Shown: positions 26,496 to 35,125 of the stretch, one piece after another | Position numbering within the stretch: position 1 is the stretch's first letter | How the letters are laid out: each line of letters begins with the position of its first letter | DNA from: CALCNS01 sp937897315 | GTDB taxonomy: Bacteria > Bacillota > JAAYKD01 | DNA: 64,000 nt | NCBI GenBank assembly: GCA_036744005.1 | Contig: DAINOJ010000002.1 | Coordinates: 124,001 to 188,000, forward strand | Reading direction: 5' to 3' | Notes under the pieces: model-generated | What the model was told of the DNA's origin: nothing | Database searches by the model: none | The model's input: the letters and a program-made list of their open reading frames with translations, nothing else | Translations under genes and position numbers: made by a program

Positions 26496-27098
26496 TTATT
26501 CCTCTATTTGCGGTACAACAATCCTTGGTATAGCGGTTGTTCCATTTGCGATTTGAAGTCGGTGTATAGGAAGAATTGGTTGCGGATTCTTCTTGAGCCA
26601 CAGTAATCCTTCTCGCAATATGATGCGATCGCGCAACAAAATATACTTCATTGTATAATCTATACACTGATTTTTCTGCATACGGAACCCTGCTTGTTTG
26701 GGTGTGAACCAACGCAGTTGGAATCCTAATCGCTTCTCGTTCGCGCTCAAGGCATTGCCAACCGAAGGCCCACTGACTTTGGCCACAAAACAGTAAGAGT
26801 GTTGCAAATAATGATTTCTGGCTTTATGTTCTTCAATGCTTCCCAACTCTGTCAGAATTTCCACCGGATATCCGGTTTCTTCTCGGACTTCTCGAATAAA
26901 CGCTTCTTCTTTGGTCTCACCATAGAGCATACCACCGCCGGGAAGCTTATATATTCGCATCTTACTTAAATACATCAGTGCAATTTTCCCTTGATCATTG
27001 ATAATCACACCACGGGAACCATAGCGGGAAATTCGTTGAACCAACCCCAATTCCTCACCGGTTACCTGACGATCGGTGATACGGCCCAGAAAACGCAT
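26496..27098 (-). CDS. Nudix hydrolase
   Basis: A 200-residue pyrophosphohydrolase with a complete Nudix box: GGGMLYGETKEEAFIREV followed by REETGY (residues 56-79). The substrate is not evident. A C-terminal extension of about 50 residues beyond the Nudix fold (LLWLKKNPQPILPIHRLQIA) is unusual and has no recognisable motif. AAGGAGGTGA is well placed for ATG 27098; TTG 27104 is possible. It lies between lysS (43 bases upstream) and mreB in the same direction, probably one transcript. Confidence 0.85.
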   Translation of the reverse strand: MRFLGRITDRQVTGEELGLVQRISRYGSRGVIINDQGKIALMYLSKMRIYKLPGGGMLYGETKEEAFIREVREETGYPVEILTELGSIEEHKARNHYLQHSYCFVAKVSGPSVGNALSANEKRLGFQLRWFTPKQAGFRMQKNQCIDYTMKYILLRDRIILREGLLWLKKNPQPILPIHRLQIANGTTAIPRIVVPQIEE

Positions 27099-27141
27099 TT
27101 GCAATCACCTCCTTTGCTTTGATCTTCCCAAAACACCTTTT

Positions 27142-28638
27142 TTATGCTTGATCTTCTTCTATAGGTCTCATGAGAGGGAATAATACACCATCTCGTATGT
27201 TTTCTAAATTTAACAGTACTTGTAACAGTCGATCAATACCCATACCCCAACCGGAAATGGGCGGCATGCCATATTCCATGGACTTCAAGTATTCTTCATC
27301 CAGAGGCATAGCCTCCGCATCCCCTTGGGTGCGTAGTTGTGCTTGAGACTCTAACCGTATGCGCTGATCAACCGGATCAACTAGTTCCGAATATGCATTG
27401 ATGATCTCGGCTCCGTTGACCACCAATTGGAAGCGATCAACGATTTGTTCGTTTACATCATTACGACGTGCCAAAGGAGATAAATCAATCGGATGACATG
27501 TCAAAAACACGGGAGAAATCATAAAAGGACGGCTAACTTTTTTATACAATTGATCGATAAGGTTCCCCTTGCCAAGACTTTCAAGACTTTCATGTTCAAG
27601 CCGTATTCCTTTGTCGCGGATGGCTTGCAAGAGAGCAGCTCCATTTTCATACTCATCAATATCGATTCCCGTGTCCTTCAAGATTAATTCCCGGAAAGAT
27701 ACCACCGGCCACTCCTGTGAAAAATCGATTTCCTTGTCCCCTATGGATATGGTGGTAGATTTGAACAACTCCTGTAATATCGCGAGAATCATCTCTCGTA
27801 GCATTTTCATATTGTCTCGATAGTTGAAGAAGGCACTATACCCCTCTATCATCGTGAAATCCTGTAAATGTACAGGGCTAATCCCTTCGTTTCTGAAGCA
27901 TCTCGAGACTTCAAACACATGTTGAAAACCACCGACGATAAGTCTTTTCAAATAGGTCTCAGGGGCGATTCGCAAATAAACATCAATATCCAGTGCTTTA
28001 TGATGTGTCAGAAAAGGAGTTGCCAGTGCCCCAGAAGCCTTGTTCGTTAAAATGGGTGTTTCCACTTCTAAGAACCCACGAGATTCAAGAAACCTGCGTA
28101 TAGCACTTAACATTCGGCTACGCATCAAAAAGACCCTGCGACTCTCTTCGTTAGAAATCAAATCCAAATAACGCTGACGATAACGAAGCTCTTGGTCAGC
28201 TAAGCCATGCCACTTCTCCGGCATTTCGCGCAACGCTTTTCCTAAGAATGTATAACTCTCCACCTGTAACGAACGTTCTCCACTGTTGGTGGTAAACATC
28301 TCTCCCTCAACTCCCAAAAAATCACCAATATCGACGGTTTTGTGGAAGAAGTCATATTGATCAACTAATGTATTTTTCTTCAAAACAAACTGTAGTTTGC
28401 CTTGTAAGTCTTGTAAATGGCCAAAAGTAATTTTACCCATTTTTCGCACAGAGAGAACTCGCCCCGCCAACCGAACCGGAGTGGTGCCATCCTCTAAATG
28501 AAAGGCTTCTTGTAAGGTGTGAGTCACAGAAAATCTCTCCGGATATACTTCAACTCCGGATTCTTGTAAAAGTTTTAGTTTATCTACACGATAATCAGCA
28601 AAATGTTGATAATATGATTGGTATTGTTCTATATTCAT
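27142..28638 (-). CDS. lysS: Lysyl-tRNA synthetase, class II
   Basis: Charges tRNA-Lys. The 498-residue protein has the N-terminal OB-fold anticodon-binding domain (about 55-160) and the class II core: motif 1 near FLESRGFLEVETPILTN, motif 2 FEVSRCFRNEGISP, motif 3 GWGMGIDRLLQVL. The YRQRYLDLI segment is typical of LysS. GGAGG stands 8 bases before the ATG. A tRNA-Lys gene is in the window at 43682. The promoter at 28671-28699 is divergent from that of marR. No T-box is seen in the 30-base leader. Confidence 0.97.
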   Translation of the reverse strand: MNIEQYQSYYQHFADYRVDKLKLLQESGVEVYPERFSVTHTLQEAFHLEDGTTPVRLAGRVLSVRKMGKITFGHLQDLQGKLQFVLKKNTLVDQYDFFHKTVDIGDFLGVEGEMFTTNSGERSLQVESYTFLGKALREMPEKWHGLADQELRYRQRYLDLISNEESRRVFLMRSRMLSAIRRFLESRGFLEVETPILTNKASGALATPFLTHHKALDIDVYLRIAPETYLKRLIVGGFQHVFEVSRCFRNEGISPVHLQDFTMIEGYSAFFNYRDNMKMLREMILAILQELFKSTTISIGDKEIDFSQEWPVVSFRELILKDTGIDIDEYENGAALLQAIRDKGIRLEHESLESLGKGNLIDQLYKKVSRPFMISPVFLTCHPIDLSPLARRNDVNEQIVDRFQLVVNGAEIINAYSELVDPVDQRIRLESQAQLRTQGDAEAMPLDEEYLKSMEYGMPPISGWGMGIDRLLQVLLNLENIRDGVLFPLMRPIEEDQA

Positions 28639-28670
28639 TCAAACAACCTCCGATGGTTTTCTATTCTTTC

Positions 28671-28699
28671 ATTGTATACTCCGTGAATTTTCATGTCAA
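28671..28699 (-). promoter_or_regulatory. Promoter of lysS-Nudix-mreB
   Basis: On the minus strand TTGACA (28694-28699), 17 bases, TACAAT (28671-28676). Confidence 0.85.
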
Positions 28700-28752
28700 G
28701 TGTCGATTGTTAAGAGTTTCTTTCTCATAATACGAACTTTTTTTTGTAAATG

Positions 28753-28781
28753 TTGACAAACGTTCACCTTTCGCTTATAAT
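28753..28781 (+). promoter_or_regulatory. Promoter of marR-family gene, divergent from lysS
   Basis: Full consensus TTGACA (28753-28758), 17 bases, TATAAT (28776-28781). An imperfect repeat CTATCCTAGATATAG at 28793 could be an autoregulatory site, but this is weak. Confidence 0.88.
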
Positions 28782-28828
28782 ATTGTATCAAACTATCCTA
28801 GATATAGAGATAAAAGGAGAGGAAAATC

Positions 28829-29269
28829 ATGAAAAGAACCGATTTACATGTAACCCTGGGGAAAGTATTCCGTAGCCATTGGCGGGCATCTACTGCTCGC
28901 TTTGCCAAGCTGGGTCTCAGCAGTGCTCAACCGAAAATACTGCATTTTTTGTCAGACAACGCCGGTGCTATGCAAAAAGAAATCGCCGAGAGTTGTAATA
29001 TTGAACCGGCAACTGCCACTAGCGTTCTAACCGGTATGGAACAAGCCCAACTTATTGTTCGCAGAGCCGATGAGAAGGACCGTCGTGTGGTACGAACTTA
29101 TTTGACCGAAAAAGGTCAGGATATGCTCCATGAAATTTGTAATATTTTTAAAGAAATCGAAGATGACACGTACTTGGATTTCACCGATGCAGAAATCGAT
29201 CAATTACATCAGTTATTGGAACGAATGGCAATTAATCTCTCAAAATCCGCTTACGAAACTTCCATATAA
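28829..29269 (+). CDS. MarR-family transcriptional regulator
   Basis: A 146-residue winged-helix dimer. The recognition helix region is KEIAESCNIEPATATSVLTGME (residues 51-72) and the wing holds the family-typical ADEKDRRVVRTYLTEKG with the DxRR signature. It has a full-consensus promoter and a strong terminator and no co-transcribed gene, so neither target nor ligand can be guessed. AGGAGAGG lies 6 bases before the ATG. Confidence 0.9.
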   Translation: MKRTDLHVTLGKVFRSHWRASTARFAKLGLSSAQPKILHFLSDNAGAMQKEIAESCNIEPATATSVLTGMEQAQLIVRRADEKDRRVVRTYLTEKGQDMLHEICNIFKEIEDDTYLDFTDAEIDQLHQLLERMAINLSKSAYETSI

Positions 29270-29272
29270 TTG

Positions 29273-29312
29273 AACAAAAGTGAGCTCTCTTTCATGAGAG
29301 CTCACTTTTGTT
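29273..29312. terminator. Bidirectional terminator between marR and the polymerase gene
   Basis: AACAAAAGTGAGCTCTC pairs perfectly with its complement around TTTCAT. The A/T ends provide a T tract for both directions. Confidence 0.9.
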
Positions 29313-31077
29313 ATTTCGCATCCGCCCAAGAATGACCGATATTGGATTCCGCCAAGACCGGAACGGATCGTAATATCGCCTTTCCTGCTCGTTCCATTTG
29401 CCTCTTGAGAAAATACTGCGCTTCTACTCCATCTTGTTCCGGTACTTCCATAAGAATTTCATCATGTACACACCCTACTAAGTGCCACGACGGATGGTGA
29501 TTCTCTTCATGAATCAAGATTAATGCCTTCTTTGTGATATCTGCCGCACTCCCTTGAACCGGCATATTATACAGGCCAGCAACCCCAGCAGGATTGGACC
29601 AAATGTAGCGCCGTCCTAATAAGGTTCGCGTTTCTGAAGGTTGACCCTCCTGCCTTTTTTGAGCATCTTCCTCACGTACTCTTTTATGCCATCGGTCAAT
29701 TCCCCTGTAGGCTTGAAAGAACCGTTGTCGGAATTGCTCTGCTTGAGACAATGTCATTTCCACACCATATGTATCTTGAGAATAGGCTTGTAATCCTCTG
29801 GCCCCCATGGCAAAGATGAGGCCGAAGTTGATTGCTTTCGCAGCTTGCCTCTGTTGCTTATCGACCAATGCCATGGGAACCCCAGAGACCAAAGAAGCAG
29901 TCAGGCGATGTAAATCTTCTCCCTGTTGATACGCTTTCATCATGCGCTGATCTTGAGCAATTTCAGCGGCAACCCTTAACTCAATTTGGGAATAATCGGC
30001 TATAACCAACATTCTGCCTTCCGGTGCTTGCCAACATGCACGAAAAGCAAGTTCTCGAGGGGTTTGTTGGATGTTTGGTGAGGAGCAGGAGAACCTTCCG
30101 CTAGAGGATCCCAATTGCTCATAATGGGAATGAACCCTTCCGGTGTGTGTGTGTACAAATCGCGGCAGTGTATCGACAAATGTGTTCAATTGCTTGCTGA
30201 GCTTGCGATATTCCAGTAAATCCGCCACCTCTGGATGTTCTTGCGATAAGCGGTGTAAGGTATGACGGTTGGTATCCTGTACTGTTATGCCCTTGCGTTG
30301 CAATGCCGCTCTTAACTGATCTGGGCTATCTAAGTTGATATCACTCACTTCTTCTGCTCCTAGAAGATTCATTTGCTTCTTTCGTTGACCTAAAAAGGGC
30401 TGCAATTTTACTTCAAGAGCATCGATTTGCTGCTTGATTTCTCTTCCTAAATTTTCCATTGCTGTTACGTTCAAAAACATCCCGGTCTGTTCCATGTCGA
30501 CAACAGCGTGTATGCAATCGAACTCGAGTTTTGCGACTTCGACCAAGTTGTGGTCTAGCAGTTCCTGAACCATGCGACTCCGTAGAGGTAAGAGAGTGGA
30601 CGCGACCTGTGCAAAAGACATCCATTGGGATTCGCTATATAACGGTCCGAATTCCGGAATCGAAGGGATCTCCGTCTTCAAATAATACTTCACGAGAGAT
30701 TGCATATCGAACGCCGAGGGTCCTGAGGGTGTTGACAAAATCTGCCCGGCCAAATATGGATCAAACCATGTTCCGTTGGGTTTGATTCCAAGCTTCTGAA
30801 GAAAACGAATCCCTTCTTTCGAACGGTGCATCACCTTAATGACCGTGCGATCTTCCAGTACGCGCCTCAAACTCTGAACTTGCTCTAATTGTCTCAGGCG
30901 GCTAAAGTCAATCAGCCATACATCTTCCCGATTGGCATTCAGTGCCAAGGTGATTGAGGGGTGAAGAAAAGGGTCGGGGCCTTCGCTTTGTAATTGTAAT
31001 GCTACATATTTGCATCCTTCTAATTGGAGCACCGCATCCTGAAGCTGATCTGAATCGACGATAAGATGAAATTTCAT
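29311..31077 (-). CDS. Short family A DNA polymerase without 5' nuclease domain
   Basis: The 588-residue protein has an exonuclease-like domain (about 1-180) and a complete family A polymerase domain: motif A VIADYSQIELRV (near 358), motif B with RQAAKAINFGLIFAMG (near 410), motif C GCVHDEILMEV (near 535). The N-terminal 5'-3' nuclease of PolI is absent. The exonuclease DxE motif (FDTET in Klenow) is replaced by LQLQSEG, so proofreading is probably lost (inference). It resembles the short bacterial and phage-like polymerases annotated as bifunctional 3'-5' exonuclease/DNA polymerase. The start ATG 31077 follows AAAGGGGGT; a 14-residue extension lacks a site. It could serve repair synthesis next to a full PolI elsewhere. 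Confidence 0.88.
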   Translation of the reverse strand: MKFHLIVDSDQLQDAVLQLEGCKYVALQLQSEGPDPFLHPSITLALNANREDVWLIDFSRLRQLEQVQSLRRVLEDRTVIKVMHRSKEGIRFLQKLGIKPNGTWFDPYLAGQILSTPSGPSAFDMQSLVKYYLKTEIPSIPEFGPLYSESQWMSFAQVASTLLPLRSRMVQELLDHNLVEVAKLEFDCIHAVVDMEQTGMFLNVTAMENLGREIKQQIDALEVKLQPFLGQRKKQMNLLGAEEVSDINLDSPDQLRAALQRKGITVQDTNRHTLHRLSQEHPEVADLLEYRKLSKQLNTFVDTLPRFVHTHTGRVHSHYEQLGSSSGRFSCSSPNIQQTPRELAFRACWQAPEGRMLVIADYSQIELRVAAEIAQDQRMMKAYQQGEDLHRLTASLVSGVPMALVDKQQRQAAKAINFGLIFAMGARGLQAYSQDTYGVEMTLSQAEQFRQRFFQAYRGIDRWHKRVREEDAQKRQEGQPSETRTLLGRRYIWSNPAGVAGLYNMPVQGSAADITKKALILIHEENHHPSWHLVGCVHDEILMEVPEQDGVEAQYFLKRQMERAGKAILRSVPVLAESNIGHSWADAK

Positions 31078-31141
31078 AAGCCCACCCCCTTTTGTTCCTT
31101 TCTTTTTCGAGAAACACAAGCAAATCTCCTTGCCAGTTCGC

Positions 31142-31170
31142 TTTACGATGCATATTAACTATGTTATACT
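31142..31170 (+). promoter_or_regulatory. Promoter of the Nudix-HAD pair
   Basis: TTTACG (31142-31147), 17 bases, TATACT (31165-31170), about 30 bases before the ATG. Confidence 0.6.
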
Positions 31171-31200
31171 ATTTTTTATGGATAGCAAGGGGGAATCGCG

Positions 31201-31641
31201 ATGATTCATGAAGAATCGGCCGGTGGCATTATTGTTTACAAAGGCAAAGTGTTGGTCGCCCGTAATCGTTTTGGAAATTGGGTTTTCCCAAAAGGACATT
31301 TGGAGCTCAACGAAACAGCCGCAGAAGCTGCGCTGCGAGAAGTAGATGAGGAAGTGGGTTTAAAGGCAGAGATACAGGAACCCATTGGGCAAACACATTA
31401 TCAGTTTAGTTCAGCAGGAAAACTTCACTCCAAAACCGTTTACTGGTTTTGGATGCGGGTTAAGGATCCCATTTACACTTTAAATCGCCGTGAGGGTTTT
31501 GTGGATGCTGTTTTTGCTCCGGTAGAAGAAGTTCAAGCCATGTTAGCGCATGATAACGATCGTTTATTGCTTGACAGCATTGCAGAACGAATAAAAGCAG
31601 AGGAGAAAGAAATTCTTGAAAACAACAACCATTTTATTTGA
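31201..31641 (+). CDS. Nudix hydrolase (diadenosine polyphosphate hydrolase-like)
   Basis: A 146-residue Nudix enzyme. The box GHLELNETAAEAALREVDEE followed by VGL is complete. The N-terminus ESAGGIIVYKGKVLVARNR and NWVFPKGHLE resemble bacterial Ap4A hydrolases (MutT/Nudt2-like); the exact substrate is a guess. AAGGGGGA is 6 bases before the ATG. Its last 26 bases overlap the HAD gene, which points to coupled translation. Confidence 0.85.
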   Translation: MIHEESAGGIIVYKGKVLVARNRFGNWVFPKGHLELNETAAEAALREVDEEVGLKAEIQEPIGQTHYQFSSAGKLHSKTVYWFWMRVKDPIYTLNRREGFVDAVFAPVEEVQAMLAHDNDRLLLDSIAERIKAEEKEILENNNHFI

Positions 31642-32257
31642 TTTAGACGGAACGCTTATCGACACACGAGAATTGGTCGTAGCATCCTTCCAACATACTT
31701 TTCGGGAAGTTTTACAGCTGCCTATCAGCGCTGAGGAAGTTCTTCGCGATTATGGTCGTCCCTTAACCTATTCTTTTGGGCGATATACCGATAAAAAAGA
31801 AGTTGTCGATGAAATGCTTCAGGTTTACCGAAAACACAATGTAGAGATACACGACCAAATGGCGCTGCCTTTTCCATATGTGCAGGAGGATTTAGAACAA
31901 CTACATCAATCCGGCTTTCGCATGGGTGTTGTAACCAGCAAGAAAAGACCCACGGTCATGATGGGAATACGGCTGTTCCAAATGGATCCTTATTTCGAAG
32001 TGTATGTTTGTGAAGAGGATACCAAAATCCACAAACCACAACCGGAACCTCTTCTGGAGGCAATGAGACAATTGAACATTCAGCCAGAGGAAACGATTTA
32101 CGTAGGCGACAGTCCCTTTGATATCTTGTGCGCACACGGTGCCAAGGTTCGTTCTGCCGCTGTATCTTGGAGCAACTATCCCCCCGAAACTTGGGACGAG
32201 GTCAAACCCACTTATCGTATATCACGCTTGAATGAGCTCTTAACGCTTTTATCTTAA
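31616..32257 (+). CDS. HAD-family phosphatase (PpaX/Gph-like)
   Basis: A 213-residue haloacid dehalogenase-type phosphatase with motif I FDLDGTLIDT (residues 8-17), a helical cap (20-85), motif II VVTSKKR, motif III Lys in HKPQPEPL and motif IV GDSPFDI. The organisation matches pyrophosphatase PpaX or phosphoglycolate phosphatase Gph; which one cannot be settled. The start is TTG 31616, with GAGGAG 10 bases upstream inside the Nudix gene. Confidence 0.85.
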   Translation: MKTTTILFDLDGTLIDTRELVVASFQHTFREVLQLPISAEEVLRDYGRPLTYSFGRYTDKKEVVDEMLQVYRKHNVEIHDQMALPFPYVQEDLEQLHQSGFRMGVVTSKKRPTVMMGIRLFQMDPYFEVYVCEEDTKIHKPQPEPLLEAMRQLNIQPEETIYVGDSPFDILCAHGAKVRSAAVSWSNYPPETWDEVKPTYRISRLNELLTLLS

Positions 32258-32260
32258 ACC

Positions 32261-32299
32261 AATCGGCATCCTGCGATGAACCATTGCAGAATGCCGATT
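32261..32299. terminator. Terminator between the HAD gene and tcdA
   Basis: AATCGGCAT and ATGCCGATT, extended by CTGC/GCAG with bulges, then TTTGCT on the plus strand. It lies between convergent genes. Confidence 0.75.
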
Positions 32300-32301
32300 T
32301 G

Positions 32302-33015
32302 CTATTGTAACAAGTCACGAACCACTTCGCCTGCTGCTAACATTCCAGCAACAGGAGGAACGAAGCTGATGCTGCCGGGGGGGCGTCTGCTTTCCAATGA
32401 CCATCCCTCATAGTTTGGTAGTAGCTTAGGCCTTGTTGAATATAAGACCTTGATGCCACTATAGATTCCTTCTTTTCGCAAGCGCAACCTCACCGCTCTC
32501 GCCAAGGGGCAATTGTGAGTCTTGGAGATATCTTCAACACAAAAGTGCTCTGCTGTGAGTTGATTGCCTGTACCCATCACACTAATAATGGGTAGATTAT
32601 GACGTTTCGCTTCCACTAATAAAGCGACTTTGGCATCTACTTGATCAATGGCATCCACGATGTAATCGGGTCGAATCTGGAAGAATTCCTGCATGTTATC
32701 TGGCCGCACCCATTTGGTGTGCACAAGCACTTGTGTTTGCGGAGAAATATCGTGTATACGCTGTTTGGCCACCTCGGTTTTGTATTGGCCTAGGGTAGAT
32801 TGAAGGGCATATAATTGGCGATTGCAATTGCTTAAGCTGACGACATCCCCATCGATTAGAATGAGATTCCCTATGCCCACTCTAGCCAAAGCTTCTGTAG
32901 CATAAGAGCCGACGCCACCTAAGCCAACAACCATGACGCACTTTTGGTTTAATTGCTGCACACAATCCGCTCCAATGAGGAGCTCTGTTCGAGCTGTAAA
33001 ATGTTCATTATTCAC
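32302..33015 (-). CDS. tcdA: tRNA threonylcarbamoyladenosine dehydratase (TcdA, ThiF/MoeB superfamily)
   Basis: TcdA closes t6A37 of tRNA to the cyclic form ct6A using ATP. The 237-residue E1-like protein has the Rossmann motif VVGLGGVGSYATEALAR (residues 29-45), the ATP-binding RQLYAL segment, DAIDQVDAK and the family-typical tail RRPPGSISFVPPVAGMLAAG. No zinc CxxC pair as in MoeB is visible. The start is GTG 33015 with AGGAGG 7 bases upstream. Single gene. The assignment rests on overall similarity to the CsdL/TcdA branch. Confidence 0.88.
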   Translation of the reverse strand: MNNEHFTARTELLIGADCVQQLNQKCVMVVGLGGVGSYATEALARVGIGNLILIDGDVVSLSNCNRQLYALQSTLGQYKTEVAKQRIHDISPQTQVLVHTKWVRPDNMQEFFQIRPDYIVDAIDQVDAKVALLVEAKRHNLPIISVMGTGNQLTAEHFCVEDISKTHNCPLARAVRLRLRKEGIYSGIKVLYSTRPKLLPNYEGWSLESRRPPGSISFVPPVAGMLAAGEVVRDLLQ

Positions 33016-33057
33016 ATGGTTTCCTCCTATATGTTAAGATTTCGACACAAATAACCC

Positions 33058-33086
33058 TTGCATGTGTCAACCATCTGCGTTACAAT
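33058..33086 (+). promoter_or_regulatory. Promoter of the SGNH hydrolase operon
   Basis: TTGCAT (33058-33063), 17 bases, TACAAT (33081-33086). Confidence 0.7.
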
Positions 33087-33119
33087 ACAACATACTATTT
33101 AAGAATATAGGTGACCGTT

Positions 33120-33842
33120 ATGTCTTTTCTTCGCCTTCGCAGGATTCGGTTCCTTCCGGCTTTGCTGATACTTCTTATCGGCATTGTGTTTGTCGGTTTG
33201 TATCAACAGTACTTTCATTCGTATTATCGGGAACTGAGTTCCGCTCAAATCTCTTCTTTGCAAGAACTCTATACGCTATCTCCTTCTTTAAATGAAGCAA
33301 TTGCACAGGACCCCCTTTTTACAGACGCGTGCTTCATTGGAGACTCGTTCACCAATGGTCTGGTAGGATATACCAAGCCAAACGCTTATGCCATAGAGGA
33401 GAACGGATCAACTATCTCGAAAACACTGGAGAGATTGAACGAAATCAACGAATTACAACCCACACGCTTTTTCATATTGCTGGGTATCAATGATTTAGGG
33501 AAAGGATACACACCGGAGGAATTTAGTCAGCAATATCGGCTTTTATTGTTGGAGATTCGTCACCGTTTTCCACAGACTCCGATTTATATCCAAACCATTG
33601 CTCCGGTCACGTCGACGTACTCAAACAGTCATCCCGGCCGTAGTAATGAAAAAATTGCGGAATACAATGCCGCATTAAAACTACTGAGCCGCGAAATGCG
33701 AACTGTACTGCTGAATCCATGGTTGATCTTTCAAGAAGGATCTTCTTTAAAAAGCAATGTGAGTATCGATGGCCTTCATTTAAATTATGCCAGTCATTTT
33801 GTTTGGCTGGAACAACTGAAACTTCTAGTTAAGTCAGATTAA
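33120..33842 (+). CDS. Membrane-anchored SGNH/GDSL hydrolase
   Basis: A 240-residue esterase-type protein with one N-terminal membrane anchor (about 10-30) and an extracytoplasmic SGNH domain: block I FIGDSFTNGL (nucleophile Ser), block III LGINDLGKG (Asn) and block V DGLHLN (Asp and His). Such proteins often deacylate cell-surface glycans, but the substrate is unknown. AGGTGA is 5 bases before ATG 33120; a GTG 9 bases upstream is the only in-frame alternative. First gene of a group of envelope genes leading to the rpsF operon. Confidence 0.82.
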   Translation: MSFLRLRRIRFLPALLILLIGIVFVGLYQQYFHSYYRELSSAQISSLQELYTLSPSLNEAIAQDPLFTDACFIGDSFTNGLVGYTKPNAYAIEENGSTISKTLERLNEINELQPTRFFILLGINDLGKGYTPEEFSQQYRLLLLEIRHRFPQTPIYIQTIAPVTSTYSNSHPGRSNEKIAEYNAALKLLSREMRTVLLNPWLIFQEGSSLKSNVSIDGLHLNYASHFVWLEQLKLLVKSD

Positions 33843-33858
33843 AAACAAGGAGGTTGCT

Positions 33859-35109
33859 ATGAACCGACCGGAAAGCACACTGCAAATACATAGGCGCCGA
33901 CTCAACAATATAAAGAATTTCATCATCGTATTCACTACTTTAGCCTTGTTGATTGGACTTTTAACCAGTTTTGTCACGAGTCAAACTCCGTGGCAATTAA
34001 ATCGATATATTCCCTCCGTGGTGGAAGAGTCGCATTTGAAACAAAAATGGGTCAATGAAATCTTGTTACCCAGTGGTTTAGGTAGCATTGACGATAATGG
34101 GCAAATCACCGGCTGGATACACACAAAAACCTCCGGAACCGTTTTAAAAGTACAAGCCGATCAAACGTTTCAAAGCTCTACCAGTATTATCTTAAAAGAA
34201 TATTCTCTATTTGTCTATGCCGATAGCAGCAAGCAAGTTTGGTTGCATCGGGGGCAGAAAAGTTTATCCGCTTATGGCGAGACCAGCAATGTACTCTGGG
34301 AGCAACGCTTTGCAACATGGGCTGAAAATGCCTGGGCTAGCGACGACGGATATATTTTGGTCTCCACCAAAGAAAACGATACAGATTGGGCTATCACTTT
34401 ATTCGATGCGAGTGGAAACCTTCTATGGAAGTATAACACCACAAAACAAATCATCGTGGATGCAAAAATTGCACCCCAGGGAAAAGGTGTGTTGCTGACG
34501 ACTCGTACTCAGCAAGCTCCAGCCATGACAGAGTTCTCTTTAATTAATCCCTATGGATTGCTACTCGATCATCTCAGTATGCCCGTTGCCACCACACATT
34601 CCACCGCGATACATCCCAATGGAGTTCTGGCTACGGTCTCCGCAGATCAGTATTTATACTCCTTGGAAGATCCGGCAAAGAAAACGTTGTCCACTTCCTC
34701 CATGCTGCCCTCTGCTACCTCGACAGAGTCAGAAGAATCCCAAAGTTCCATACAATTACCTGCTCCCATTACTAAACTAGTCTACTCGGACAAAAACAAC
34801 AGTGTCGTTGCCGCTTGCTGGGACGAAATCAACAAAACTGGTTTTCTTACATATCTGGATCGCGGCACTCAGTTGTTGTGGAGTGAACCCTTACGACAAA
34901 AACTGCTTGTTTTAGGGGTACATCCATCCGGATATGCCATTTATGGTGGTAGCAACGGCGAAGTCTTCACATACACGAATCAGGGAACCCTTATTTGGAA
35001 GCACGGCGTAACGGAGAATAATCTAATTGATTTGGCTTTTTCTGCCAGTGGTGAATTTGTAGCCGGTTTAGATCAGACAGGAAAGTTAATCCTTTGGCAA
35101 ATACCATAA
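33859..35109 (+). CDS. Membrane-anchored beta-propeller-like protein (DUF5711-like)
   Basis: A 416-residue protein with a short cytoplasmic N-terminus, one membrane segment (about 20-42) and an extracellular part of repeated blades. Blade-like endings recur: ITGWI, VWLHRG, NLLWKYNT, TLIWKHGV, KLILWQIP. A low-complexity Ser/Thr/Glu linker lies near residue 285. I recognise it only as the PQQ/WD40-like protein often found before cvpA in Clostridia; function unknown, perhaps scaffolding. AAGGAGG is 6 bases before the ATG. It follows the SGNH gene by 16 bases. Confidence 0.65.
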   Translation: MNRPESTLQIHRRRLNNIKNFIIVFTTLALLIGLLTSFVTSQTPWQLNRYIPSVVEESHLKQKWVNEILLPSGLGSIDDNGQITGWIHTKTSGTVLKVQADQTFQSSTSIILKEYSLFVYADSSKQVWLHRGQKSLSAYGETSNVLWEQRFATWAENAWASDDGYILVSTKENDTDWAITLFDASGNLLWKYNTTKQIIVDAKIAPQGKGVLLTTRTQQAPAMTEFSLINPYGLLLDHLSMPVATTHSTAIHPNGVLATVSADQYLYSLEDPAKKTLSTSSMLPSATSTESEESQSSIQLPAPITKLVYSDKNNSVVAACWDEINKTGFLTYLDRGTQLLWSEPLRQKLLVLGVHPSGYAIYGGSNGEVFTYTNQGTLIWKHGVTENNLIDLAFSASGEFVAGLDQTGKLILWQIP

Positions 35110-35125
35110 GAAAGAAGGAGTGAAA

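Noticed and set aside
29311..31077. Prophage origin of the short polymerase
   Set aside because: The flanking genes (marR, lysS, Nudix, HAD, tcdA) are ordinary chromosomal genes and no phage structural or integrase gene is present.
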